Translations under genes and position numbers: made by a program | Part shown: piece after piece, positions 44,253 through 53,655 of the stretch | Layout of the letters: the number at the start of each line of letters is the position of its first letter | Numbering within the stretch: the stretch's first letter is position 1 | Assembly: GCA_035541895.1 (NCBI GenBank) | Contig: DATKMK010000043.1 | Location: forward strand, 1 to 64,000 | From: DATKMK01 sp035541895 | Lineage (GTDB): Bacteria > Desulfobacterota > Binatia > HRBIN30 > JACQVA1 | Reading direction: 5' to 3' | DNA length: 64,000 nucleotides | Notes under the pieces: model-generated | Told to the model about the DNA's origin: nothing | Databases searched by the model: none | Seen by the model: the letters and a program-made list of their open reading frames with translations, nothing else

Positions 44253-45494
44253 ATGGCGTACACCTTTCCGCGGGGATTCGTGTGGGGTACGGCAACCGCC
44301 GCGCACCAGGTCGAAGGCAACAACGTAAGCAGCGACTTCTGGCTGCTCGAACACGCGCCCGGCACGCTCTTCCGCGAGCCCTCGGGCGATGCGTGCGATC
44401 ACTTCCATCGCTATCCACAGGACATCGCGCTGCTGCGCCAGCTCGGCTTCGGCGCGTATCGCTGCTCGATCGAGTGGGCGCGCGTCGAGCCGGAAGAGGG
44501 TCGCTTCTCCCTCGCCGCGCTCGATCACTACCGCCGCATGCTGGCGAGCTGCCACGAGCACGGCGTGAAGCCGTGCGTCACCTTCCACCACTTCACGTCA
44601 CCCCTGTGGTTCGCCGCTGACGGCGGCTGGGAGGATCGCGCCAACGTCGACCGCTTCCTGCGCTATTGTGAGCGCACCGTCCGACATCTCGGCGATCTCA
44701 TCGACACCGCGTACACCATCAACGAGGCGAATCTCACCGCGACGCTTGCGGCCACCGGCGTGTTTCCGCCGGGCGGGCTCAAGTCGGTGGCGCAGTTCGT
44801 CGGCGACGCCGCCACGCGTGTCGGGTCGAGTCTCGATCGCTTCGGACCGTTCCTACTCGGCCATCCGATGAAGATGCGCGACACGATGCTCGACGCGCAC
44901 GTGCGCTCGCGCGAGGTGATCAAAGCCGGGCGAGGAAAATTCCCGGTCGGCGTGACGCTGGCGATGCAAGACTACCAAGCCGTGCCCGGCGGCGAGGCGC
45001 GCCGCGACCGCGCGCGCGCCGAGTCGTTCGACCCGTTTCTCGAAGCCGCGCGCAAGGACGACTTCGTCGGCGTGCAAACCTACAGCCGCCACCGCTTCGG
45101 TCCCGACGGTCCGCTCGGTCCGGAAGCCGGCGTGCCGACCTTGATCATGGGCTACGAGTTCTGGCCTGAAGCGCTGGAGCAGACGATCCGCTACGCCAGC
45201 TCCGTGGCGAAGGTGCCGATCTACGTCACCGAAAACGGCATCGGGACCACCGACGACGAGCAGCGTTTCGAGTACGTCCACCGCGCCCTGCGCGGCGTAG
45301 TGAAGTGTTTGCGCGACGGCATCGACGTACGCGGCTACTTCTACTGGTCGCTGCTGGACAACTTCGAGTGGCTGTTCGGCTACGGGCCGCAGTTCGGTCT
45401 GGTCGCCGTCGATCGTGACACCCAACGCCGCCGACCCAAGCCGAGCGCCGATTGGCTCGGGGGAATTGCGCGTGCGAATGCATTGGACGAGTGA
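44253..45494 (+). CDS. Family 1 glycoside hydrolase (beta-glucosidase type)
   Basis: This 413-residue TIM-barrel retaining glycosidase has F-V-W-G-T-A-T-A-A-H-Q-V-E-G at the N terminus. The acid/base Glu is in T-I-N-E-A-N and the nucleophile Glu is in Y-V-T-E-N-G. The usual motif is T-x-N-E-P; Ala replacing Pro is unusual but both Glu remain. Y-F-Y-W-S-L-L-D-N-F-E-W-L-F-G-Y closes the active site. It is somewhat shorter than common GH1 enzymes (~450). No signal peptide, so cytosolic. The sugar is unknown. Confidence 0.9.
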   Translation: MAYTFPRGFVWGTATAAHQVEGNNVSSDFWLLEHAPGTLFREPSGDACDHFHRYPQDIALLRQLGFGAYRCSIEWARVEPEEGRFSLAALDHYRRMLASCHEHGVKPCVTFHHFTSPLWFAADGGWEDRANVDRFLRYCERTVRHLGDLIDTAYTINEANLTATLAATGVFPPGGLKSVAQFVGDAATRVGSSLDRFGPFLLGHPMKMRDTMLDAHVRSREVIKAGRGKFPVGVTLAMQDYQAVPGGEARRDRARAESFDPFLEAARKDDFVGVQTYSRHRFGPDGPLGPEAGVPTLIMGYEFWPEALEQTIRYASSVAKVPIYVTENGIGTTDDEQRFEYVHRALRGVVKCLRDGIDVRGYFYWSLLDNFEWLFGYGPQFGLVAVDRDTQRRRPKPSADWLGGIARANALDE

Positions 45495-45572
45495 GATCGA
45501 CAGCTCGCGGTTGTCGTTGGGTTCCCTCTTCTTCGAGGAGACGGTCAGGGTGAGGCGAAAGTTCAGCGACCT

Positions 45573-47030
45573 TCAGTCCTTCCCCAACGCGGTGCGATAT
45601 CCCGAGTATTGCGGCTGATCGATCGCGACCTGCGTCACGACGGTCTGGCGGAGGTGCTCGGCGAGACCGCGGCGGTCGAGCGGCATCGAGCCGTCGCGGA
45701 GCCGGCGGACCAGTTCCCAGCGCAGCGTCTCCAGATCGCCCGCGTGTCCCAGAATGTGCGCGAGCCGTTCTTGTTCGCGCGCGCGATGCGCCGGCCCCAG
45801 CTCAAGCTCGCGCAAGACGATATCGAGCGCGTTCGACGCGACGCGCGCGTGAAAGTTGGTCCGCCCGGTCGTGCCGCTCATCACGTCGTTGCGGAGGAAG
45901 TCACGCACGGCCGTCAGCATCTCGGTCGCCCGCGGCATGTCGAGCGTCGACTCGTTGGCTTCGCTCTTCGGTTCCTCGACTGCGCCGGGAATGATCAGGT
46001 TGACACAGTCGACCTGACACTCCGACGTGCGCCGTCCGATCGTCGGACGCTCGACCGACTTGTCGGCGCCGAGACGATAGAACTGCGCCATCGACAACGT
46101 CCCGACCGCCCACCAAAACGATCCGAAGACGATCCAAAACTTGACATGGTCCGGATCGATCTTGCTTCCGGACACCGACGCATAGCCCGCGAGGAGCTCG
46201 TCGATCGTTCCGAATCCGCCGACCGGCAGCTCGCTGCGTCCAAACCGCCACGAGTTGGTGCACAGCCAGCCGAGGTCGCGAATCGGATCGCCGAGATGCG
46301 CGAGTTCCCAGTCGAGTACGGCGACGATGCCGCGTTCGTTGGAGATCATCAGATTGCCGTTGCGGAAGTCGCCGTGCACGAGACGCGGCGGAAGTACCGG
46401 GGGCAAATGCTCCAACAGCCAGCGCGCCGCGAAGTCGATCATCGGCTGCGGGGTGTTGTAGGCCTCATACAGATCCCAACTCTCATGCACGAGCTGTTCG
46501 GGCGTGCGTTGCTGCAGCTCGTCCGTCAGGCCGGCGGCGCGCACGTCGATGGCGTGAATGCGGGCGAGCACCTCACCGCACTGGCGCGCGAGTTGCGGGC
46601 GAACCGCGTCGAGTTCCGGCGCGCGGGTGATGCGCGCGCCGAGCGTCTCCCCTTCCAGCCACTCCATCAAGAAGCCGTCGCCGAGGCCGTCGCGCTCTTC
46701 GAACACGTGCAGGATCGCCGGCTCGGGCACGCCCGCGGCGCGCGCGGTGCTGAGCAGCTTCGCTTCGGTCGGCAACCCGGGACCCGCGCCTGAAAACGAA
46801 TACTTCTGTCCGCCGGGCGCGCGCCGCATCGCGAGCTTGCGCGGCCCCTCAACAGTCTCGATCACGACGCGATAGGTTTCCTGACTCGCGCCGCCCGACA
46901 GCCGTTCGCACGATTCGAGCGCACGGAACCCCGCAACCCGCTCCGCCAGCATGCGCGCGACTGCCGCAGCCAGCTCGGCCCTGGCGCCGCCTTTCGCCGC
47001 GCTCCCCTTTTCCATGCGATCGCCGCTCAC
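45573..47030 (-). CDS. Aminoglycoside-phosphotransferase-fold kinase, ACAD10/11 kinase-like, with DUF6285-like tail
   Basis: This ~485-residue protein has a kinase-like fold: G-G-A-S-Q-E-T-Y near residue 45, H-G-D-F-R-N-G-N-L-M-I (catalytic Asp and Mg-binding Asn) and L-D-W-E-L-A-H-L-G-D-P (second Mg ligand). The C-terminal ~120 residues look like the DUF6285 domain often fused to it. In ACAD10/11 such a kinase domain phosphorylates 4-hydroxyacyl-CoAs before rearrangement. Here the kinase follows an acyl-CoA dehydrogenase gene with a GTGA overlap (start GTG 47030; ATG 47015 is possible). That pairing supports 4-hydroxy-acid breakdown, by inference. Confidence 0.8.
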   Translation of the reverse strand: MSGDRMEKGSAAKGGARAELAAAVARMLAERVAGFRALESCERLSGGASQETYRVVIETVEGPRKLAMRRAPGGQKYSFSGAGPGLPTEAKLLSTARAAGVPEPAILHVFEERDGLGDGFLMEWLEGETLGARITRAPELDAVRPQLARQCGEVLARIHAIDVRAAGLTDELQQRTPEQLVHESWDLYEAYNTPQPMIDFAARWLLEHLPPVLPPRLVHGDFRNGNLMISNERGIVAVLDWELAHLGDPIRDLGWLCTNSWRFGRSELPVGGFGTIDELLAGYASVSGSKIDPDHVKFWIVFGSFWWAVGTLSMAQFYRLGADKSVERPTIGRRTSECQVDCVNLIIPGAVEEPKSEANESTLDMPRATEMLTAVRDFLRNDVMSGTTGRTNFHARVASNALDIVLRELELGPAHRAREQERLAHILGHAGDLETLRWELVRRLRDGSMPLDRRGLAEHLRQTVVTQVAIDQPQYSGYRTALGKD

Positions 47031-48298
47031 GCTTCGGCCACGCCCTTGGGCGCGCGTTGCTTCATGAAACCGAACATGTAGCCGGCGACGCGACGCATCT
47101 GGATCTCTTCCGCGCCTTCGGTGATGCGGTAACGGCGGTGATGGCGATAGATGTGCTCGAACGGTTTGTGGCGCGAGTAGCCGAGGCCGCCGTGCACTTG
47201 CATGGCGCGATCGGCTGCTTCGCAGCAGAGGCGGTTGCCCCAGTAGTTGCACATCGAGACTTTGTCGGACGCGGCAAAGTTACCTTGGGTGTCCATGATC
47301 CACGCCGTCTTGTGGATGAGCGCGCGCAACATTTCGCACTGCGTCTGCAGCTCGACCAGCGGGAACTGGATGCCCTGATTGGTCGCCAGCGGCTTCCCGA
47401 ACGGCTTGCGGACCTTGGCGTACTCGACCGACTCGTTGATGCAGTACTGCGCGGCGCCGAGGCTCGATGCGGCTTGCCGGATACGATTCTCGTTGAAGAA
47501 GTGCTGCACGACCTGCAGTCCACGGCCCTCGCCGCCGAAGATGGCGTCGTTGGGCACACGCACGTCGGTGAGTGAGATGCGGCCGTGGTCGGTCGGCATG
47601 TTGAAGGTCCAGAGGAACTCCTCGACCTTGAAGCCGTCGGCGTTGGTGGGAACCAAGAACGCGGTGATGCCGAGCGCATCGCCGGCGTTGCCGCTGGTGC
47701 GGGCGAAGATCAAATCGTACGGGGCGGCGTGAACGCCGGTGTTCCACGTCTTCTCGCCGTTGATGATCCAGAAATCGCCGTCGCGGCGCGCGCTGGTTTC
47801 CATGTGGGTCGCATCCGACCCGTGCGCGGTTTCGGTGATGCCGAACGCGAAGCCGGTGGTCCCTTCAAGCAGCCCGTTGAGGAACTGCTCCTTCTGCGCG
47901 TCCGTCCCGTAGTGCAGCATCAGCAGCACTCCGACCTCGTTGCCGACGATCGAATGTTCGTTCTGCAGATCGCAATGCAACCCGAGCCCCTTGGCGGCAA
48001 GATGTTCGCGGATGATCGCCATGCCGAGGTTGGTGCCGTCCCGCCCGCCGAATTTCTTCGGCAGCGGATAGCGGTAGAGGCCGGCGTCGGTCGCCATGCG
48101 GCGAACCTGGTGCAGCAGCGCTTCCCACTCGCGGTTCGGCAAGCCACCCCGGTCCCAATCGGTGCGCGCGTGCTCGCGCCGGTGATCGAAGAAGCGCCGG
48201 TTGTCGTCGCGCGCTTCGAGCGATTTGATCTCGCGCTCGATGAATGCATCCAACTCGGCGAGAAAATCTGCGATGTCTTTCGGGATCTCGAAGTCCAT
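47027..48298 (-). CDS. Acyl-CoA dehydrogenase paired with the kinase
   Basis: This 423-residue acyl-CoA dehydrogenase has F-G-I-T-E-T-A-H-G-S-D in the beta domain, I-N-G-E-K-T-W-N-T-G, M-Q-V-H-G-G-L-G-Y-S and the catalytic Glu in I-T-E-G-A-E-E-I-Q. It resembles ACAD10/11-type or CaiA-like enzymes with an extended N-terminal region. GAAGGAGAG precedes ATG 48298; the upstream in-frame extension lacks similarity. The kinase gene overlaps its stop. It lies downstream of the exporter operon with a 187-base gap that carries a motif shared with 14505-14528. Confidence 0.92.
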   Translation of the reverse strand: MDFEIPKDIADFLAELDAFIEREIKSLEARDDNRRFFDHRREHARTDWDRGGLPNREWEALLHQVRRMATDAGLYRYPLPKKFGGRDGTNLGMAIIREHLAAKGLGLHCDLQNEHSIVGNEVGVLLMLHYGTDAQKEQFLNGLLEGTTGFAFGITETAHGSDATHMETSARRDGDFWIINGEKTWNTGVHAAPYDLIFARTSGNAGDALGITAFLVPTNADGFKVEEFLWTFNMPTDHGRISLTDVRVPNDAIFGGEGRGLQVVQHFFNENRIRQAASSLGAAQYCINESVEYAKVRKPFGKPLATNQGIQFPLVELQTQCEMLRALIHKTAWIMDTQGNFAASDKVSMCNYWGNRLCCEAADRAMQVHGGLGYSRHKPFEHIYRHHRRYRITEGAEEIQMRRVAGYMFGFMKQRAPKGVAEA

Positions 48299-48403
48299 GA
48301 ACGGCTCTCCTTCGGCGAATCGGTTCCTACTACATCCGCCGGTTCTGTCTACAGTGGAAGGACAAGGGCTGGTAGCGAGCGCCGCCTTCAAGTCCTCCCC
48401 CTG

Positions 48404-48419
48404 TTGCCAGGTCCGGCGA
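48404..48419. promoter_or_regulatory. Degenerate copy of the TTGCCA-N4-TGGCAA element
   Basis: TTGCCA-GGTC-CGGCGA, preceded by CCCCTG, matches the perfect element at 14511 over 20 of 24 bases. It lies 106 bases upstream of the acyl-CoA dehydrogenase start in the same relative orientation. The right half has two changes. Confidence 0.3.
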
Positions 48420-48485
48420 CGGAGGGAGATCAGCAGGGAAACGAGCGTGATCCCAACGAAACTCGGGCACGGCGGGTCGAGCAGG

Positions 48486-49619
48486 TCAGTCCAGCGACTT
48501 GCGGAAACGGAAGACACTGACGCTCAGCACCACGGCGCCGATTGCCGCCATCGCCAGCATCTGCGGCCAGAGGACAGCGAGGCCGACGCCCTTCAGGAAC
48601 GTCCCCCGAATCACCACCAGGAAGTAGCGCAGCGGATTCAAGTACGTCAGCCATTGCAGCACTTGGGGCATGCTGGCGATCGGGAAGCTGAAGCCGGAGA
48701 GCGTAAAGCCCGGCGTCAGAATGAAGAAGCTCGACGCGAACGCTTGTTGCTGGGTCTTGCACAACGTGGAGATGAGCAACCCCATGCCGAGGGTGCAGGT
48801 GAGGAACAGCGCCACACCCATGAACAGCACCACCGGGTTGCCGCGAAACGGAACCTGGAACCACAGAATCCCGACGAGCGTGATCAGCACCGCCTCGACC
48901 AGCCCGACCAGAAACGACGGCAGGGTTTTGCCGACGATGAACTCCATCGGCCGAATCGGACTCACCATGACCTGTTCGAGCGTGCCGATTTCGCGTTCGC
49001 GCACGATGGCGAACGAGGTCAGATTGACGGTGATAATCAGCATGAGACTGCCGATCACTCCCGGCACGAAGTACCAGCGACTCGAAAACCCTGGATTGTA
49101 CCAGGGCCGCTCTTCCAACTCGACGCTCGGAACCACGCGCAGGCGTGCCGGCGCGAGTCGCGCGATCGAGTTGCGCGCGTAGTCGCTGGCGAAAGCCGCG
49201 GCGATCCGATTGACATACCCGAGGGCGATGAGCGCGGTGTTGGAGTTGGTCCCGTCGACGATCACCTGCACCGGTGCGGTGGCTCCCTTCCGCAACAACT
49301 GGGCGAATCCGGACCGGATCTCGATCGCGACCGTAGCGTTACCACGGTCGATCAGCCGAGCGAGCGCCGCCTCGTCGCGTGCGACGGCGATCACGTCGAA
49401 ACGACCGCTGGCCGTGAAGCGCGACAGCAAATCGCGGCTCTCCTGGCTGTTGTCGCGATCGATCAGCGCGGTGGCGACGCGGTGGACTTCGAACGTCGCG
49501 GCATAGCCGAACATCACCATCTGAATCAGCGGCGGCACCAGCAGCCGAATGCGCGCATAGCGGTCGCGACGCAACTGAAGGAACTCCTTCACCACCATGT
49601 GAAAAATCCGCGTCAGCAT
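48486..49619 (-). CDS. ABC-2 type exporter permease (YbhR/YbhS-like)
   Basis: This 377-residue membrane protein has one N-terminal helix, a ~130-residue periplasmic loop (V-A-T-A-L-I-D-R-D-N-S, V-I-V-D-G-T-N-S-N-T-A) and five C-terminal helices with E-R-E-I-G-T-L-E-Q-V-M-V-S-P-I the typical cytosolic loop. It is the last gene of the HlyD-ATPase-ATPase-permease-permease operon, 11 bases after the first permease, and its sequence is homologous to it. The two permeases likely form a heterodimer that exports a small molecule. Confidence 0.9.
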   Translation of the reverse strand: MLTRIFHMVVKEFLQLRRDRYARIRLLVPPLIQMVMFGYAATFEVHRVATALIDRDNSQESRDLLSRFTASGRFDVIAVARDEAALARLIDRGNATVAIEIRSGFAQLLRKGATAPVQVIVDGTNSNTALIALGYVNRIAAAFASDYARNSIARLAPARLRVVPSVELEERPWYNPGFSSRWYFVPGVIGSLMLIITVNLTSFAIVREREIGTLEQVMVSPIRPMEFIVGKTLPSFLVGLVEAVLITLVGILWFQVPFRGNPVVLFMGVALFLTCTLGMGLLISTLCKTQQQAFASSFFILTPGFTLSGFSFPIASMPQVLQWLTYLNPLRYFLVVIRGTFLKGVGLAVLWPQMLAMAAIGAVVLSVSVFRFRKSLD

Positions 49620-49630
49620 CGCCGTTCGCC

Positions 49631-50782
49631 TCAGGTCAGGGTCTTGCGAAATGCCCGCGTCGCGAGCGTGGCCACGACCGTCGCGTAGACCACCAGTGCG
49701 AGCAGCGGCCCGGCGATCTCCCTCAAACCGCTGCCCTTCAGAAATACCGCCTTCAGAATCGTCACGTAGTACCGCCCCCACACGATGTATGTGATGGCCT
49801 GGATCGGTGCGGGCATCTGGTCGATCGGAAACGCGAAGCCCGACAGCATGTTGGTCGGCAACAGCGTGACCAAGATGGCGATCACGCTGGCGCCGAGCTG
49901 ATTGGGAATCGCCACCGAGATCATGAAGCCGATGCCGAGGACGACGGTGAGGAACAGCGCGGTCGCCACAAACAGCGTGAACAGCGTGCCGCGGAAGGGG
50001 ACTTGAAACCAGCCGATGCCGACGACCACGCACAGCGTCGCATCGATGAGCCCGATCACAAAGTACGGAATGAGCTTGCCGACCATAATCTCGCGGGCGG
50101 TCACGGGCGTCGACACCAACTGCTCCATGGTGCCGCGCTCCCACTCCCTGGCGATGGTGAGCGACGACAACAGAGCGCCGATCAGCGTCATCACCAGCGC
50201 GACCACGCCCGGGATGATGAAATTCCGGCTTTCGAGCTCCTCGTTGTACCAGGTGCGGTATTCGATCGAGAGCGGTGGCGCAGCTGAACGGTCGGACAGC
50301 CCCTGACGTGCGGCCCACTCGAGCTGCACATCTTGCGAATAGCCGGCAACCACAGCGGTGGCATAGCCGATCGCCAAGTTGGCGGTGTTGTCGTCGGTAG
50401 CGTCGACGATCGCCTGAACGGCGACCCGCCCGCCGTCACGCAGCCGCCGGGCAAAGTCGGCCGGCACCACCAGCGCCAGCTTGCAACGGCCGGCGTCGAT
50501 CGCCGCCGCGATCTCGTCGTAGGTTTCCACGACCCGTTCGATGGCGAAGTAGTCGGAGGCTTGGAAGTGTTTGAGTAGCGCCTGGCTGTCCTGGCTGCCG
50601 TCCCGATCGAACACGTACATCGGCACGTGCTTCGCGTCGAGACGCACGCCGTAACCGAGCAAGCCGAGCAGCATGATCGGCATGAACAGCGCAATCAACA
50701 GGCTGCGCGGATCGCGCCAGATCTGAAGGACTTCCTTGCGCGCAATTGCCGCGACCCGCCCGAGATTCATTCCGAGCATCAT
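49631..50782 (-). CDS. ABC-2 type exporter permease (YbhR/YbhS-like)
   Basis: This 383-residue permease has the same design as its downstream neighbour: a first helix with P-I-M-L-L-G-L-L-G-Y-G, a long periplasmic loop (Y-V-F-D-R-D-G-S-Q-D-S), E-R-G-T-M-E-Q-L-V-S-T-P as the coupling loop, and helices to the C terminus. Its double ATG overlaps the stop of the second ATPase gene (ATGA), which couples translation. Together they match the YbhFSR layout. Confidence 0.9.
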   Translation of the reverse strand: MMLGMNLGRVAAIARKEVLQIWRDPRSLLIALFMPIMLLGLLGYGVRLDAKHVPMYVFDRDGSQDSQALLKHFQASDYFAIERVVETYDEIAAAIDAGRCKLALVVPADFARRLRDGGRVAVQAIVDATDDNTANLAIGYATAVVAGYSQDVQLEWAARQGLSDRSAAPPLSIEYRTWYNEELESRNFIIPGVVALVMTLIGALLSSLTIAREWERGTMEQLVSTPVTAREIMVGKLIPYFVIGLIDATLCVVVGIGWFQVPFRGTLFTLFVATALFLTVVLGIGFMISVAIPNQLGASVIAILVTLLPTNMLSGFAFPIDQMPAPIQAITYIVWGRYYVTILKAVFLKGSGLREIAGPLLALVVYATVVATLATRAFRKTLT

Positions 50783-51735
50783 GGCGCCGGCGCTCCGGCA
50801 ACCGCTTCGCGGCCGACTTTCTGGACGAACACATCTTCGAGCGAGAGGGGGATCGGGGTGATGCGCCCGCACCGCAACCCGCGCGCGGTGAGATAACGCG
50901 GCAGTTCCTGCAGCGCCGGCTCGATGGCGAGGACAGTCACGTGGAACGCGTCGCCGAAGATCGCCGCCTCCAGCACGCCGGGCGCCTGTTCGAGTGCGGC
51001 GAGCGCCGCGCCCAACGGTTCGCACTCGACCAGCAGCAAACCGCCGGTGATACTGGTGCGCTTGAGCTCACTCGGGGTACCGAGCGCGACCAAGCGTCCG
51101 CGGTCGACGAGCGCCAAGCGGTTGCAGTACTCCGCTTCGTCCATGTAGTGCGTCGACACGAACACGGTGACGCCGGTCGCCGCCATGCGGTGGATGAGAT
51201 CCCAGAACTGACGGCGCGAGATCGGATCGACGCCGGACGTGGGCTCGTCGAGAAAGAGAATGCGCGGTTGGTGCAGCACCGCACAGCCGAGCGCGAGGCG
51301 CTGCTTCCAGCCTCCCGCGAGGGTCGCAACCAGCGCGGTCTCGCGGCCGGCGAGGCCCGACATCTCGATCGCCCAACGCAGACGCGACGCGAACTCCGCC
51401 GCAGTGACGCCGTAGAGTCCGCCGAAGAAGCGGAGATTTTCGACCGCAGTGAGATCGTTGTAGAGCGAGAAACGCTGCGACATGTAGCCGATCTGCGCGC
51501 GCACAGCTTCGGGCTCCCGCCCGACATCGAGCCCGCCGACGAACACCTCACCCGACGTCGCGTGCAGCAGACCGCACAAGATCCGGATGATCGTCGACTT
51601 CCCGGCCCCGTTGGGGCCGAGAAATCCCAACACCTCGCCGCGCCGGGCATCGAAGCCGACGTGGTCGACGGCGGTGAACGTGCCGAAACGCTTCACCAGA
51701 TCCTTCACCACCACCGCGGACGGACCGTCGCTCAC
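50779..51735 (-). CDS. ABC transporter ATPase, second nucleotide-binding subunit
   Basis: This 318-residue ATPase has Walker A G-P-N-G-A-G-K-S-T, Q-loop M-S-Q-R-F-S-L-Y, Walker B I-L-F-L-D-E-P-T-S-G-V-D-P and the switch His in S-T-H-Y-M-D-E-A-E. The signature is L-A-G-G-W-K-Q-R instead of L-S-G-G-x-K-Q-R: the Ser that contacts ATP is Ala. It overlaps both neighbours by four bases. With the next ATPase it represents the two halves of YbhF as separate genes. Confidence 0.92.
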   Translation of the reverse strand: MSDGPSAVVVKDLVKRFGTFTAVDHVGFDARRGEVLGFLGPNGAGKSTIIRILCGLLHATSGEVFVGGLDVGREPEAVRAQIGYMSQRFSLYNDLTAVENLRFFGGLYGVTAAEFASRLRWAIEMSGLAGRETALVATLAGGWKQRLALGCAVLHQPRILFLDEPTSGVDPISRRQFWDLIHRMAATGVTVFVSTHYMDEAEYCNRLALVDRGRLVALGTPSELKRTSITGGLLLVECEPLGAALAALEQAPGVLEAAIFGDAFHVTVLAIEPALQELPRYLTARGLRCGRITPIPLSLEDVFVQKVGREAVAGAPAP

Positions 51736-52676
51736 CGTTGCTCCTCTTGCTCTCGGGTGATTGATGCCACGAACAGGTCCTCGATCGTCGGTGCGACCCG
51801 CGTGACCTCGGCGAATGCGACGCCGGCCGTGCGCAGTCGTTGCTCGATCGCCGGCACACGCTGCTGCGCGTCGTCCACGGCGAGGTGAACGCCGTCGCCG
51901 ACGACAAGAACGCTGGCGACGCCCGGTAGATCCCGCAACGCCTCACGCGCCGCCGTCGGCGACGGGGCCGTCACCGCAATCACTGCTCCGGGCATCGTCG
52001 CCTTGAGACCCGCTGGAGTGTCGCACAGAAGAATTCTGCCCTTGTGAAGCAGCGCGAGACGGTGACAGCGTTCGGCTTCGTCCAGATAGGCGGTCGACGT
52101 GAGCACCGTCACGCCCGTCGACGCGAGGCCGTAGAGAATGCGCCAGAAGTCGCGCCGCGAAACCGGATCGACGCCGGTGGTCGGCTCGTCGAGCAACAGC
52201 ACGCGCGGCGTGTGAATGAGGGCGCAACTCAAGCCGAGCTTCTGCTTCATGCCGCCGGAGAGCTGGCCCGCAAGGCGATCACGGAAGCGCGACATGCCGG
52301 CGGCGGCCAGCACTTGTTCGGCGCGCGGCTCCCGCTCACGCCGGCTGATCCCGAACAGATCGGCGTAGAAACGGATGTTCTCGTCGACCGTCAGCTCTTC
52401 GTAGAGGCCGAAACGCTGCGGCATGTAGCTGATGTGGTTTTTCACTCCCTCGGGGTCTCGCACGACGTCGAAGCCGGCAACCGTCGCCGAGCCGGAGTCG
52501 GGTGCCATGACACCGGCGAGCATGCGCATGGTCGTGGTCTTGCCGGCGCCGTCGGGTCCGACCAGACAGAAAATCTCCCCGGTCGTGACGGTGAACACGA
52601 CGTGATCGACGGCGATCAAATCGCCGAAGCGTTTGGTGAGTTCGCCGACCGTGATCGCTGCCTGCGACTCATCCAT
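51732..52676 (-). CDS. ABC transporter ATPase, first nucleotide-binding subunit
   Basis: This 314-residue ATPase has Walker A G-P-D-G-A-G-K-T-T, signature L-S-G-G-M-K-Q-K (intact), Walker B V-L-L-L-D-E-P-T-T-G-V-D-P and the D-E-A-E-R-C-H block. At the usual switch-His position it has S-T-A-Y-L-D, with Ala replacing His. So the ATPase pair is asymmetric: one has a degenerate signature, the other lacks the switch His. It overlaps the HlyD gene by eight bases and the next ATPase by four. Confidence 0.92.
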   Translation of the reverse strand: MDESQAAITVGELTKRFGDLIAVDHVVFTVTTGEIFCLVGPDGAGKTTTMRMLAGVMAPDSGSATVAGFDVVRDPEGVKNHISYMPQRFGLYEELTVDENIRFYADLFGISRREREPRAEQVLAAAGMSRFRDRLAGQLSGGMKQKLGLSCALIHTPRVLLLDEPTTGVDPVSRRDFWRILYGLASTGVTVLTSTAYLDEAERCHRLALLHKGRILLCDTPAGLKATMPGAVIAVTAPSPTAAREALRDLPGVASVLVVGDGVHLAVDDAQQRVPAIEQRLRTAGVAFAEVTRVAPTIEDLFVASITREQEEQR

Positions 52677-53655
52677 GGTTCTCGGTCGCAAGGTCGATCG
52701 TGGCGTCGGCGGGCATGCCGGGCTTCAGCTCGTGATGCGGATTCTCCACGTCGATTCGAACGCGATAGACGAGGGTCACGCGTTCGACGTGAGTCTCGAC
52801 GCTCTTCGGCGTAAACTCGGCTTGCGACGAAATGAACGAGATGCGCCCGGCGTAGCGGCGATCGGGATAGGTGTCGGTGTGAATCGATGCGGATTGCCCC
52901 CAGCGGATGCGGCCGAGGTCGGTCTCGCGGACATATGCGCGCAGCCACACGTGGTCGAGATCGGCGAGGGTGACCACCGGTGTTCCCGGGAGCACGACCT
53001 CACCGAGTTCCGCCTGCCGGACCAAGATCACGCCGGCGAACGGCGCCCGCAGGGTCGTGTAGTCGAGCTGAAGGCGTGCGAGTCGTACCTGCTCGCGCGC
53101 CGTTCGAACCGTTGCCTGGGCGACCTCGACTTCGCGCGCCCGCGCGTCGGCCAGCGCACGGTCGCGCTCCAGAACGGCGTCGGACTGCTTCATGGCGGTG
53201 TCGGCGCGATCGAACTCGGCTTGGGACACGACGCCCTGGCGCAAGAGTTTGTTGGCGCGTTGCCAGTCGAGCCTGCGAAGCGCTTGGTCGGCTAGGTCTG
53301 CGACCACCGCGCTGCGTGCTGCCGCCAACGCTTGCTTCGCCGAGGCGACTTCCGCGCGTCGAGCGCGCAGGGCCGCTTCGTTGATCGCAACCTGCTGCTG
53401 GTAGTCCGAAGCGTCGAGTCGCGCCAGCAGCGCGCCGGCTTCGACCCATTGTCCCTCGTCGAACGGTAGCTCGACGATGCGGGACTGCACCGACTTGAAC
53501 GCGACCACGCTCTCGTGCGCTTCGATGTTGCCCGAAACGAGCAGACGGCGATTTGCGGCCGACCCGGCGGATCGCAGCGAGGTTGCGACGTAGAGTCCTG
53601 CTGCGACGGCGATCACACCGGCCGCGATCGCCAGAGCCATCCGCGAGCGTTTCAT
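52669..53655 (-). CDS. HlyD/YbhG-type membrane fusion protein
   Basis: This 328-residue periplasmic adaptor has one N-terminal anchor helix (A-L-A-I-A-A-G-V-I-A-V-A), a lipoyl/barrel-sandwich part (V-S-G-N-I-E, L-P-F-D-E-G-Q-W-V), a helical hairpin (coiled coil ~85-190) and a beta-barrel (A-P-F-A-G-V-I, G-E-V-V-L-P-G-T-P-V). It links the inner-membrane ABC exporter to an outer-membrane channel. It heads the five-gene operon; no TolC gene is nearby. AAAGGCGG precedes the ATG. Confidence 0.92.
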   Translation of the reverse strand: MKRSRMALAIAAGVIAVAAGLYVATSLRSAGSAANRRLLVSGNIEAHESVVAFKSVQSRIVELPFDEGQWVEAGALLARLDASDYQQQVAINEAALRARRAEVASAKQALAAARSAVVADLADQALRRLDWQRANKLLRQGVVSQAEFDRADTAMKQSDAVLERDRALADARAREVEVAQATVRTAREQVRLARLQLDYTTLRAPFAGVILVRQAELGEVVLPGTPVVTLADLDHVWLRAYVRETDLGRIRWGQSASIHTDTYPDRRYAGRISFISSQAEFTPKSVETHVERVTLVYRVRIDVENPHHELKPGMPADATIDLATENHG

